Below are positions 23,197 to 33,697 of a DNA stretch of 64,000 bases, one piece after another; position 1 is the first letter of the stretch, and each line of letters opens with the position of its first letter. The DNA comes from Schistocerca nitens (lineage: Eukaryota; Arthropoda; Insecta; Orthoptera; Acrididae). Made by a program: the position numbers and the translations under genes. The notes under the pieces were generated by a model that was given only the letters and a program-made list of their open reading frames with translations, was not told the DNA's origin and searched no databases. The DNA lies in the NCBI RefSeq assembly GCF_023898315.1, contig NC_064619.1, positions 346,590,650 through 346,654,649 on the forward strand, read 5' to 3'.

Positions 23197-23965
23197 CTTA
23201 CACCCAGCGGTACCTAGGGTTCGCTTGGCAAAATCGTGTCTCTCGCCTTCCAAACAATTTTTCCTTCTAAGGCACCCTCTAGCACATAGCCGCCAGGGCG
23301 TTCCAAACTTCGCTCCCGCAGCATGTGCCGGCCGCGGCAGGCCAAGACTCGGCACGTCACTCGGCTTTGCTCGGCCTTCCTCGGATGTACTGGGAACAGC
23401 CCGTCGTTTAATTTAGCGTCGCTGTTCGACATTTTTTGGCCGACACAAGTGTCGTCAGTCGGCAGAATCATGCTATCTACGCTAATCGTTCATCGTATGA
23501 AGGACGTTCACAAGTCCAATGGCTGTTTTCACAAAAAGAGTCAGCCTAGCGATCTATCGTCACAGTCCTTTAAAATGAATAGAAATGAAAGAAAGAAGGG
23601 ATGAGAATTTTCATTTTGCGTATGTGACAAATACTGCATATTTGCTATGAGTCGACGTTGCTATGCCATGCAAAAAGAATTTAAATATTTAGTTGACAAT
23701 GAAAGAGCAAAAAATTACAACGATCGACAGACGGGATTCATCATAAAGAACTTCGTGCTAAATTCGCAGTTCCTACGAACGTGAAAAAATTGGTAGTGCG
23801 AATGGTGAAATTTCTGAAGTCTCACGCACTACTCCATTGATTAGTTGCAACACTTTTCTGTGGAACTAAACGAAGAGTTTGTAAGAATCAGATGTTAGCA
23901 TAGAGTACATAGGTTAAGGGAGGGGGTACAGCTGAAACAGTTTTTACGATTTAAAACTCGGTACT
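23197..23965. other. Unassigned sequence with a GC-rich patch
   Basis: A locally GC-rich patch (about 23270-23400, containing gccggccgcggc) gives overlapping frames on both strands without recognised motifs. The remainder to 23965 is AT-rich and unassigned. Confidence 0.35.
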
Positions 23966-24370
23966 ACAGAATGACGTTGCAGTTGATAAGGCAAGCAACA
24001 CTACAGAAAAATCGAGACACGTTCATAGGATTTGTGACCTCAAAAAAGCGTTCGATAGTGTCAAACTGTGCAAGATTTTCGAAGTTCTGAGTAAAACAGA
24101 GGTAAGCCATAGGGAGAGACGGGTAATATACAATATCTACAAGAGTCAAGATGCAATAATGGGATTGGACAACCAAGAACAAAGTGCTCAGATTAAAAAC
24201 GGTGTAAGACAGGGATATAGTTTTTCCCCCCACTGTTCAATCTGTACATCGAAGAAGCAAAGATGCAAATAAAAGAAAGGTTCAGGAGAGGGATTAAAAT
24301 TCAAGCTGAAAGAATATCAGTGACACGATTCGCTGATGACATTGCTATCCTCAGTGAAAGTGAAGAAGAA
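23966..24370 (+). pseudogene. LINE fragment A (RT palm)
   Basis: Starts with the words that precede the RT palm in the other copies (gttgataaggcaagc, then acgttcataggatttgt) and runs through FADDIAIL (tcgctgatgacattgctatc at about 24331), so the catalytic FADD box is still present although the frame is broken many times. It stops abruptly inside the SESEEE segment, where fragment B begins with an earlier part of the same gene. Confidence 0.8.
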
Positions 24371-24541
24371 TGTGTGAGAATTATCGCACAATGAGCTTAA
24401 CAGCTCAAGCATCCAATTTGCTGACAAGAATAATATACAGAAGAATGGAAAAGAAAATTGAGCATGCGCTAGATGACGATCAGTTTGGATTTAGGAAAGT
24501 TAAAGGTACCAGAGATGCAGTTCTGACGTAGCGGTTGATAA
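24371..24541 (+). pseudogene. LINE fragment B, 5' part (upstream of nested transposon)
   Basis: Encodes CENYRTMSLTAQASNLLTRI and DDDQFGFRKVKGT, the RT fingers region found also at 56930-57075. The frame is cut at 24541 by a DNA transposon and resumes at 28250 with gaagcaagactaaaa, the words that follow this point in the 57 kb copy. Confidence 0.85.
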
Positions 24542-24932
24542 CACAGGCCAATGATGGAAAAATTTTCTTGCTGAAAATACCTTATTCTTACGTTTTTTAG
24601 GGTGGGGAATCGAAATATGATACTTAAAAATCTGTATCACGCATCATTTCCTTAAATTTTAGAGTTAAATTTATTAAATTAAGCGACTTTTTAAAGAATT
24701 TACCAGCTTTTATATACTTAAAATAATTTAAAAAGGAGATGTAATGGATGTAGATGACGATGGTAGCAGTACTGAAAAACATTTGCTGGCAAAAAAGTTC
24801 GATTCTATTTTTGTGTTAACAGATGGCGTTTTGTTTACTGACAGCCTAACCTCACTTTCCCGTTTCCTGTACATGTGCTCAGTACAATGTCTAATAGTGG
24901 TTGTAAAAGCTCTGCAGACAGTTTCAGTTATA

Positions 24933-26354
24933 CACTCCTGGAAATGGAAAAAAGAACACATTGACACCGGCGTGTCAGACCCACCATACTTGCTCCGGAC
25001 ACTGCGAGAGGGCTGTACAAGCAATGATCACACGCACGGCACAGCGGACACACCAGGAACCGCGGTGTTGGCCGTCGAATGGCGCTAGCTGCGCAGCATT
25101 TGTGCACCGCCGCCGTCAGTGTCAGCCAGTTTGCCGTGGCATACGGAGCTCCATCGCAGTCTTTAACACTGGTAGCATGCCGCGACAGCGTGGACGTGAA
25201 CCGTATGTGCAGTTGACGGACTTTGAGCGAGGGCGTATAGTGGGCATGCGGGAGGCCGGGTGGACGTACCGCCGAATTGCTCAACACGTGGGGCGTGAGG
25301 TCTCCACAGTACATCGATGTTGTCGCCAGTGGTCGGCGGAAGGTGCACGTGCCCGTCGACCTGGGACCGGACCGCAGCGACGCACGGATGCACGCCAAGA
25401 CCGTAGGATCCTACGCAGTGCCGTAGGGGACCGCACCGCCACTTCCCAGCAAATTAGGGACACTGTTGCTCCTGGGGTATCGGCGCGGACCATTCGCAAC
25501 CGTCTCCATGAAGCTGGGCTACGGTCCCGCACACCGTTAGGCCGTCTTCCGCTCACGCCCCAACATCGTGCAGCCCGCCTCCAGTGGTGTCGCGACAGGC
25601 GTGAATGGAGGGACGAATGGAGACGTGTCGTCTTCAGCGATGAGAGTCGCTTCTGCCTTGGTGCCAATGATGGTCGTATGCGTGTTTGGCGCCGTGCAGG
25701 TGAGCGCCACAATCAGGACTGCATACGACCGAGGCACACAGGGCCAACACCCGGCATCATGGTGTGGGGAGCGATCTCCTACACTGGCCGTACACCACTG
25801 GTGATCGTCGAGGGGACACTGAATAGTGCACGGTACATCCAAACCGTCATCGAACCCATCGTTCTACCATTCCTAGACCGGCAAGGGAACTTGCTGTTCC
25901 AACAGGACAATGCACGTCCGCATGTATCCCGTGCCACCCAACGTGCTCTAGAAGGTGTAAGTCAACTACCCTGGCCAGCAAGATCTCCGGATCTGTCCCC
26001 CATTGAGCATGTTTGGGACTGGATGAAGCGTCGTCTCACGCGGTCTGCACGTCCAGCACGAACGCTGGTCCAACTGAGGCGCCAGGTGGAAATGGCATGG
26101 CAAGCCGTTCCACAGGACTACATCCAGCATCTCTACGATCGTCTCCATGGGAGAATAGCAGCCTGCATTGCTGCGAAAGGTGGATATACACTGTACTAGT
26201 GCCGACATTGTGCATGCTGTGTTGCCTGTGTCTATGTGCCTGTGGTTCTGTCAGTGTGATCATGTGATGTATCTGACCCCAGGAATGTGTCAATAAAGTT
26301 TCCCCTTCCTGGGACAATGAATTCACGGTGTTCTTATTTCAATTTCCAGGAGTG
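24933..26354 (+). mobile_element. Tc1-like transposon, apparently complete
   Basis: A 1,422 bp element beginning cactcctggaaat and ending atttccaggagtg, i.e. terminal inverted repeats of about 26 bp with small differences. It is flanked by the TA duplication (24931-24932 and 26355-26356). It carries one uninterrupted transposase gene. It inserted into the coding region of the CAC-ended transposon; removing it with one TA restores that frame (SFSY followed by ICGE). Intact ORF and well-matched ends suggest it is among the youngest insertions in the window. Confidence 0.95.
25177..26199 (+). CDS. Tc1-like transposase, intact (340 aa)
   Basis: A DDE-type transposase that would cut and paste its own element at TA sites. 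The start at 25177 (MPRQRG) was preferred over the in-frame upstream Met at 24961, because that one lies in the terminal region and gives unrelated residues. Residues ~11-55 form the first helix-turn-helix and ~75-112 the second, with a basic RRPGTGP linker between. Catalytic motifs: FSDES (D155), FQQDNARPH (D244) and SPDLSPIEHVWD (E277). WGAI lies at 198-201. The spacing from D244 to E277 is 32 residues by my count, two fewer than the classic DD34E. There are no internal stops, and length is normal for the family (about 340). It ends GGYTLY at 26199, and a polyadenylation-like aataaa follows near 26291. Activity is plausible but not shown. Confidence 0.93.
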   Translation: MPRQRGREPYVQLTDFERGRIVGMREAGWTYRRIAQHVGREVSTVHRCCRQWSAEGARARRPGTGPQRRTDARQDRRILRSAVGDRTATSQQIRDTVAPGVSARTIRNRLHEAGLRSRTPLGRLPLTPQHRAARLQWCRDRREWRDEWRRVVFSDESRFCLGANDGRMRVWRRAGERHNQDCIRPRHTGPTPGIMVWGAISYTGRTPLVIVEGTLNSARYIQTVIEPIVLPFLDRQGNLLFQQDNARPHVSRATQRALEGVSQLPWPARSPDLSPIEHVWDWMKRRLTRSARPARTLVQLRRQVEMAWQAVPQDYIQHLYDRLHGRIAACIAAKGGYTLY

Positions 26355-28249
26355 TATTTGCGGTGAATTTGTGATTAAAAAACACCTTTAAAACATTACA
26401 GACTTTGTGAAAAAGATTTATCTATCATACTTTGGATCAAAACTTGGCGATCAAGATAAATCTTGTGCGCCGCATAAGGTATGTTATGTGTGTGCTGAAG
26501 ATATGAGAAAATGGTCCAAAAAGGAGAAAAAAACAATTAGATTTGCCGTTCCTATGATATGAAGGGAGCCAATAAATCATTCCGCTGATTGCTGCTTTTG
26601 CAGTGTTGATATTATTGATCATAATTCAAAAAACAACAAGTTAATAAGCTACCCTAACCTTCCGTCCTCCATCCGACTAGTAGGTTATGGCGGATTTGCT
26701 GATTCCTGAACCACCAGATGATTGAAATTCTATTCCAACAGTAGTATTTTCTGATGTACAATCGGATTTAGATGAACCAAATGATCAGGAATCCCGTTGT
26801 AATACAGAAAGTCAGAAGCCCAAATTGTTTACTGAGACCCAGCTTAACGATTTGGTTAGGGATCTGGGCGTAACGAAAGAAAAAGCTGAATTTCTTGGCT
26901 CTAGAGTAAAAGAAAAGAACTTATTGGCCGTTAGAACCAGCATGTACGTGTAAAGAAAGAGAGAGCAGCAATTGTCCAATTTTTTCAATAAGAAAGTGAT
27001 TTATTGTGCTGCTTAGACACTCCTGGTCTGATGAATGAGTTTCGTATTGAATACAAAAAGGAAGACTGGAAGCTGTTTATTGATTCATTCAAAACTAGTT
27101 TAAAGGCTATTTTATTACACAATGGTAACATTTGTGCATCTATACCTGTTGGACATTCTGTACATATGAAATAAAGCTATGAAAACCTAGAAATAGTGCT
27201 AAATAAAATAGGCTATTCTGCTCATGGTTGGATGATATGTGGCGATCTAAAAGTAACATGCATGCTCCTTGGTCAGCAAAGTGGCTTTACGAAATTTCCA
27301 TGTTGCTTGTGCGAATGGGACAGTAGGGCTAGGGATCAACACTAGTGCAGAGAGAACTGGCCTGTGAGGGAGTCTTTAAAACCTGGTGAGAAGAACCTTC
27401 TACTAAAAAGCCTTGTAAATCCAAAAAACGTACTCCTATCACCTCTACATATAAATTTAGGCCTAATGAAACAGTTTGTAAGGTTTTTGCCTAAAGATGG
27501 ACCATGTTTTAAGTATCCTTGCCAGACGTTTCCACGCCTTTCAGAAGCTAAACTAAAAGAAGGCGTCTTTGTCGGACCTGACATTAGAAAACTGATGTTT
27601 TATGTTAACAATAATCTTAAATGAGAAAGAAGCATGGGTACCATTCAAGCAAGTCGTTACAAAATTCGTATGACATGAAGAAAACCCAGAATGTTCTATT
27701 ATAGCTACAGTGTTAAAGAAGCTTTAAAACTTTAGGATGTTTCATGAGCCTGAAAGTTCACTTTTTGAATAGCCACTGTGATTATTTCCCGTACAATATG
27801 GTAGATTTTAGTGAGCAAGGAGAGCGTTTTCACCAGGACATTAAAGTGATGGAGAAACGCTACCAAGGCCGCTGGAACATCAACATGATGAGGGAATACA
27901 GTTGGTCACTTCATCGAGAAGTTCAGCAAGCGACTCATCGTAGGAAAAGCTAAACAAGAAGCTTCAAAGGAAAAAGAGAAAGAAAAAACAAACCAATTCC
28001 AGCTGACAAGTGCAACCTCTAGCTTACTGTAAATACAAACCATGCTTATGTTGTAACAAAGAGTTTCATTAGTTTCCCCGTTTACCGTACAGCATAGGCT
28101 TTTTATACTATATAATAAAAAGCATATTGTTCGAAAACTATGGGTAATACACAAAACTGTTGCTATATTTGGATTCAGCTCATAAAAATCTATAAAGATC
28201 AGCTACTAAAGTAAAAAAGTTTTTTAAAAAAATTTTTCGTTGGCCTTTG

Positions 28250-29317
28250 TAATTGAAGCAAGACTAAAAAAAAAAAAACCAAAACACGTTCATAGGATTT
28301 GTCGACCTGGAAAAAGCGTTCGACAATGTAAAATAGTGCAAGATGTTCGAAATTCTGAGAAAAATAGGGGTAAACTATAGAAAGAGACGGGTAACATACA
28401 ACATGTCCAAGAACCAAGAGGGGATAACAAGAGTGGACGACCAAGAACGAGGTGCTTGGATTAAGAACGGAGTAGGACAGGGATGTAGTCTTTCCCCCCT
28501 ACTGTTCAGTCTGTACATCGAAGAAGCAAAGATGGAAATAACAGAAATGTTCAGGAGTGGGATTAAAATTCAAAGTGAAAGAATATCAATGATACGATTC
28601 GCTGATGACATTGCTATCCTGAATAAATGTGAAGAAGAATTACATGAAATGCTGAATGGAATGAACAATCTAATGAGTACGGAATATGGACTGAGGGTAA
28701 ATCGAAGAAAGACGTCAGTAATATGAAGTAGCAGAAATGAGAACAGCGAGAAACTTAACATCAGGATTGATGGTCACGAACTAGATGAAGTTGCAGAATT
28801 CTGCTACGTCGGCAGCAAAATAACCAGTGACGGACGGAGCAAGGAGGACATCAAAAGCAGACTAGCCCTGGCAAAAAGGGCATTTCTGGTCAAGAGAAGT
28901 CTACTAGTAAACACAGGCCTTAATTCGAGGAAGAAATTTCTGAGAATGTACGTCTGCAGCACAGCATTATGTGGTAGTGAAACATGGACTGTGGGGAATC
29001 CAGAACAGAAGAGAATCCAAGCATTTGATATGTGGTGCAACGGGCGAATGTTGAAAATTACGTGGACTGCTAAGGTAACGAATGAGGAGGTTCTGTGTAG
29101 ATACGGAGACAGGATGATGGAACATTTGTTAAGACATGAGGGAATTTCGATGGTACAAGAGGAAGCTATAGAGAGAAAAACTGTAGAGGAAGATAGAGAT
29201 TGGAATATATCCAGAAAATATTTGAGGGCATAGGTTGCAAGTGCTACGCTGAGACGAAGGAGAGGAATTCGTGGCGGTTCGCATCAAACCAATCAGAAAA
29301 CTGATGCCCACAAAAAA
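28250..29317 (+). pseudogene. LINE fragment B, 3' part (RT palm to C-terminus)
   Basis: Resumes the LINE interrupted at 24541. It contains FIGFVDLEKAFDNVK (28291), GCSLSPLLFSLYIEEA (about 28480), an intact MIRFADDIAIL (about 28593) and NRRKT; then FCYVGSKITSDGRSKED, LRMYVCSTALCGSETWTVG, a W..RMLKITWT segment, and a C-terminal HLLRHEGIS. Only a few stops and frame breaks are present (for example after DNVK and after KTSVI), so this is one of the better preserved LINE RTs in the window. It ends in gatgcccacaaaaaaa. Clade is uncertain (an APE-endonuclease LINE, by comparison with the 55 kb copy). Confidence 0.88.
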
Positions 29318-30739
29318 ACCGAACACCTTGTATTCGTCTGAATACCTCCTTTCCATTTACTTCCACTAACCTTACTACATCTTTCAGACTTTTCAGATTT
29401 TACGGCTTCCTTACCGCATTTGGAAGTCATCATGCTCCAACAAGTAGAAAATTCCACTGTCGTCGGTTTTCAAGTCTTCCTCTCAGTGTCGCGATCTATA
29501 TGGCAATCCTTTCTCGGAGATAGGAATGGCGAATGACGTGGAATGATTTGTCAATAGATAGGTCATTATGACACTTTACTTCGATTTTAAAACAGTGGTT
29601 TCCAATGCACATGTGTGACGTTGTACATCTACATTTATTATAGCGGAATCCTTTCGCTGTTGGTGGAAAATTCCAACCCGAAGATAGGAGACCACCCTGA
29701 ATCTACCCACTTCTCTGCTCGATTTTGAAAAAGTTGTTGACAGAATGAGAGTGGTATCTTCGATCGCTGTTGTTGATGATATTCATTTAAAATCGAAGCA
29801 GTGGCTAAGATACCTGAGATTCAGACCTTTAGATACGTAGTCATTTTTAGACGACCGGCCCCCTGTTTTGCTAAGAAGTGTAGATTCATAATAAGTTTCT
29901 GGAGTTTTCCGGAGGACCGAAAACGTGAAATGAATGAGTCAGTCACGGACTCTCGTGTCAATGGTGATATCGGCAGCTACGGACATTATCACTTCAGCAC
30001 GGCGCTCTTGATTCTGTAACAGCTTTGCTGCAGTAACAGCGGTTTGGAATTTAGTGTATTTCAGGTTCGAGTGTTCGCTGATTTAGCTCAACGGGTGTTC
30101 TTACAGGGCTTTTTTGGTTTTGGATTAAGAAGTTAATAGCTGAAGCAGTCACTGACGGAAGACCCTGTTTTGTGAGGAATTTTATGAAAGTGTAATAAAA
30201 CAGTATGGTTTCTGTTGAAGGAGATTTAAACTTTGGTGTGGCTTCTTGAACATGGCTGGATCCAGATCTTTAATGGTCATGTTTTGATGAATTACTGCCT
30301 ACCTGTAGTTAGTCGTTCTTAATGCCTGAGGATGGTCTGCTGTTTCACCGAAACTGTTAGCACTTCAAATGATTTTTGAAGTAGTTAGAATAGTCTCGTA
30401 ATAGACCGACGATTACTGCCTTCGGAAGAAAGAAACTGGTATGCAAACATGTAAACGTTAGGGTTAATCTGAGAAGGCGACAGTCATGACAGTACTTGTA
30501 TTGCACCAAATGTGAATATACTGTGCAGACATCGTTCGCGATATCCATATAGTAATTAATGTAAGTGTATGTTCTTATATTAATGATGCAGATGCCTTAT
30601 GTAGCGTTGTAGTCGAGAGATGTCAGTCGTAAATTGAATTACTTGTTGCATCTTTATCTTTTGTAAACGGCAACTGAAGTCAACTTACAAAATAGGAGTC
30701 ATCCTTTAAAAGAGCAAATAGCACTGAAGATGTTGAAGA
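29318..30739. other. Unassigned sequence
   Basis: About 1.4 kb with no recognised gene or repeat; frames are under 75 codons. Confidence 0.4.
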
Positions 30740-31560
30740 AGTGGTAGCACCCGGTCATGTGACCGTCTATCGCTGACGGAAGTACTGGCAGTGAAGTAGT
30801 GTGTATGAACCTATCTGTCGTAATGAATCAGCACAATAGGTGGCATGTCGTGGAGATGCGATAGAATCACGGAAGAGAGCTATCGTTTTGGAGGAGGCCA
30901 TAACCGCATCATGAATGAAGTTAACCCATTTGTCGGTGTATCATCGTGGGCTGTCCAAGATGTCTACGACTCTCAGACATGGACTGTATCATAAGAGCAG
31001 TAGTCATAAGAGGACGGATGTAACTTCTTACCAATGACAATCAGTTTCGCCCCTGAGAGGAATTGCCAAAAACTAAACTCCGTCCAAACAGGCACCGGAA
31101 AGCCCAGTGGTACCGACCGACCGCCGTTTCATCCTCAGCGATAGGCGTCACTGTATAGGGATAGGGAGAGTTAGGTTGTCAGTGCACCGCACTCCCGGCC
31201 GTTGTCCATTTTCATGATGGGGGCCGCTACTTTTCAGTGAAATAGCTCCACAGTGTGTTTCACAAGGGCTAAGTGCACTCCACTTGCCAACAGCGCTCTG
31301 CAGAACAGGACAGTCACCTATCCAAGTGCTAGCCAAGAGTGACAACGCTTAACTTTGGTGATCTGATTGAAACCGCTGTTACCACTGCAACAAGGCTGTT
31401 GGCGACAGGAATTGCTGCTGTTAGGGAATGCAGGTCCGTCTCAGACAATTTCCGAGCAAACTTTACGGATGGCGGTGGACATTTAAAGTCGAGTACTTTG
31501 CAAAAACCCATTGCCCACCGTAATGATTACACCTGCACGTTTTAAGTAGGCCCAATAACA
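30740..31560 (+). pseudogene. Decayed Tc1-like element split by a 5S-derived SINE
   Basis: Words typical of the HTH and linker region of Tc1-like transposases are traceable on both sides of the SINE at 31067-31406: RWHVV and KRAIVLEEA upstream, then CRSVSDNFRANF and LQKPIAH downstream. The coding frame is destroyed by stops. No TIR was found. The assignment is tentative. Confidence 0.45.
31067..31406 (-). mobile_element. 5S rRNA-derived SINE (SINE3 type)
   Basis: Read on the reverse strand from 31403, the head starts gccaacagccttgttg and continues with gatcaccaaagttaagcg and tagcacttggataggtgac. These correspond to the box A / intermediate element / box C region of 5S rRNA (eukaryotic forms: gatcaccgaagttaagc and tagtacttggatgggtgac). 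After the 5S-like part a non-5S body extends to 31067. A 9 bp direct repeat aggaattgc flanks it (31058-31066 and 31407-31415). The internal pol III promoter would be of type I. A 5S gene is excluded because the homology ends after about 100 bp and the body is unrelated. Confidence 0.85.
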
Positions 31561-31750
31561 CATACATTAGGTAATAGATGACTGTATGGGTGTAGTGTGA
31601 TCCGACTAGGAGCGATTTTGTCTCTTTCCAAATGATGCAACGACTCTGCGCACTAACGTCGCAACGAGGCGTCAAACCCACTGTGTGTGGAGAATATATT
31701 TCAGGCCTGAATTGATTCTCTAATATTTTTGGGTTATTGTCCGTACACTG

Positions 31751-31946
31751 CCGGCCGATGTGGCCGTGCGGTTCTAGGCACTACAATCTGGAACCGAGTG
31801 ACCGCTACAGTCGCAGGTTCGAATCCTGCCACGGCCATGGATGTCTGTAATGTCCTTAGGTTAGTTAGGTTTAATTAGTTCTAAGTTCTAGGCGACTGAT
31901 GACCTCAGAAGTTAAGTCGCATAGTGCTCAGAGCCATTTGAACCAC
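31751..31946 (+). mobile_element. tRNA-derived SINE (family A) at the edge of the 195 bp array
   Basis: Head with tggccgtgcggttctagg and caggttcgaatcctgcc, body gtccttaggttagttaggtt, tail gccatttgaacc. The 14 bp duplication ttgtccgtacactg flanks it (31737-31750 and 31947-31960). The target resembles the inter-unit sequence of the adjacent array. Confidence 0.95.
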
Positions 31947-31960
31947 TTGTCCGTACACTG

Positions 31961-33697
31961 ACTTGGGCGCACTCATTCACTTTGTCTTGAACGAGAATGT
32001 GTAGTTCAGAATTCTCGGTGGCCAAGTGTAGACTTTCTGCTATGTCTGCACGATGAGAGTACTATGGACACTCCCCTTTTTCAAGCTGTTAGCAGTCATC
32101 GTTTTCGCAGTTAGGTAGCTCAGTGTGATCTTGTGACCTTATTGTCTGTAGGCTCACTTGGGTGCACTCATTCACTTTGTCTTGAACGACAATGTGTAGT
32201 TCAGAATTCTCGGTGGCCAAGTGTAGACTTTCTGCTACGTCTGCAAGATGAGAGTACTATGTACACTCTCCTTTTTCAAGCTGTTAGCAGTCAGCGTTTT
32301 CGCAGTTAGGTAGCTCAGTGTGATCTTGTGATCTTATTGTCTGTAGGCTCACTTGGGCGCACTCATTCACTTTGTCTTGAATGAGAATGTGTAGTTCAGG
32401 ATTCTCGGTGCCCAAGTGTAGACTTTCTGCTACGTCTGCAAGATGAGAGTACTATGTACACTCTCATTTTTCAAGCTGTTAGCAGTCAGCGTTTTTGCAG
32501 TTAGGTAGCTCAGTGTGATCTTGTGATCTTATTGTCTGTAGGCTCACTTGGGCGCACTCATTCACTTTGTCTTGAATGAGAATGTGTAGTTCAGGATTCT
32601 CGGTGGCCAAGTGTAGACTTTCTGCTACGTCTGCAAGATGAGAGTACTATGTACACTCTCCTTTTTCAAGCTGTTAGCAGTCAGCGTTTTCGCAGTTAGG
32701 TAGCTCAGTGTGATCTTGTGATCTTATTGTCTGTAGGCTCACTTGGGCGCACTCATTCACTTTGTCTTGAACAAGAATGTGTAGTTCAGAATTCTCGGTG
32801 GCCAAGTGTAGACTTTCTGCTCCGTCTGCAAGATGAGAGTACTATGTACACTCTCCTTTTTCAAGCTGTTAGCAGTCAGCGTTTTCGCAGTTAGGTAGCT
32901 CAGTGTGATCTTGTGATCTTATTGTCTGTAGGCTCACTTGGGCGCACTCATTCACTTTGTCTTGAACAAGAATGTGTAGTTCAGAATTCTCGGTGGCCAA
33001 GTGTAGACTTTCTGCTCCGTCTGCAAGATGAGAGTACTATGTACACTCTCCTTTTTCAAGCTGTTAGCAGTCAGCGTTTTCGCAGTTAGGTAGCTCAGTG
33101 TGATCTTGTGATCTTATTGTCTGTAGGCTCTCTTGGGCGCACTGATTCACTTTGTCTTGAACGAGAATGTGTAGTTCAGAATTCTCGGTGGCCAAGTGTA
33201 GACTTTCTGCTACGTCTGCAAGATGAGAGTACTATGTACACTCTCCTTTTTCAAGCTGTTAGCAGTCAGCGTTTTCGCAGTTAGGTAGCTCAGTGTGATC
33301 TTGTGACCTTATTGTCTGTAGGCTCACTTGGGCGCACTCATTCACTTTGTCTTGAACGAGAATGTGTAGTTCAGAATTCTTGGTGGCCAAGAGTAGACTT
33401 TCTGCTACGTCTGTAAGATGAGAGTACTATGTACACTCTCCTTTTCCAAGCTGTTAGCAGTCAGCGTTTTCGCAGTTAGGTAGCTCAGTGAGATCTTGTG
33501 ACCTTATTGTCTGTAGGCTCACTTGGGCGCACTCATTCACTTTGTCTTGAACGAGAATGTGTAGTTCAGAATTCTCGGTGGCCAAGTGTAGACTTTCTGC
33601 TACGTCTGCAAGATGAGAGTACTGTGGACACTCTCCTTTTTCAAGCTGTTAGCAATCAGCGTTTTCGCAGTGAGGTAGCTCAGTGGGATCTTATGAT
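31961..33697. repeat. Tandem array, nine copies of a 195 bp unit
   Basis: Units begin acttgggcgcactcattcac at 31961, 32156, 32351, 32546, 32741, 32936, 33131, 33326 and 33521, each exactly 195 bp apart, with only base substitutions and no indels. The ninth stops at about 33697 (177 bp). Identity between units is high (a handful of changes each). In one forward frame a unit reads 65 codons with typically one stop, in the segment cagttaggtag; the last unit has gag in place of tag and stays open into unique sequence (33498-33830). I regard it as satellite DNA; coding origin is not excluded. Confidence 0.96.

Larger units (their letters stand above)
24887..27955 (+). pseudogene. Putative transposase of CAC-ended element, interrupted and decayed
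   Basis: ATG at 24887 opens MSNSGCKSS, and the frame is cut at the TA target of the nested Tc1-like element. After it (from 26357) comes a CGEF / KLGDQDKS / CYVCAEDMRKW / CCFCSVD series: a Cys-rich N-terminal module that probably binds zinc. Further on are ICGDLK (about 27238, a candidate catalytic Asp), FPCCLCEWD, PLHINLGLMKQF (about 27450), VHFLNSHCDYFP and GERFHQDI (about 27825, a candidate acidic or metal-binding site) and ERRYQG-like EKRYQGRW near the end. There are several stops and frameshifts. Paralogues of this protein are abundant in insect genomes as uncharacterised proteins (memory). That it is the transposase is inferred from being the only coding capacity inside defined element ends. 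Confidence 0.7.
24542..28249 (+). mobile_element. CAC-ended DNA transposon, copy 1 (TAA target duplication)
   Basis: The left end reads CACAGGCCAA and the right end, inverted, reads CAAAGGCCAA, so there is a ~10 bp imperfect TIR. The flanking duplication is TAA (24539-24541 and 28250-28252). The element sits inside LINE fragment B, whose reading continues across it, which fixes both boundaries. Without the 1.42 kb Tc1-like insertion it would be about 2.29 kb. It encodes one broken protein (24887-27955). A second copy lies at 46028-47523 on the other strand. The 3 bp TWA duplication is known for PIF/Harbinger and some other superfamilies, but I cannot assign one. Confidence 0.8.

Noticed and set aside
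24961..25176. N-terminal extension of the Tc1-like transposase to an upstream Met
   Set aside because: It would extend to within 30 bp of the element terminus, and the residues do not resemble transposase; the Met at 25177 begins the family-like N-terminus.
24928..25842. Reverse-strand frames of 76-156 codons
   Set aside because: Antisense shadows of the intact GC-rich Tc1-like transposase.
31290..31403. 5S rRNA gene on the reverse strand
   Set aside because: Only the first ~100 bp are 5S-like, with mismatches; a non-5S body and a target duplication show a SINE.
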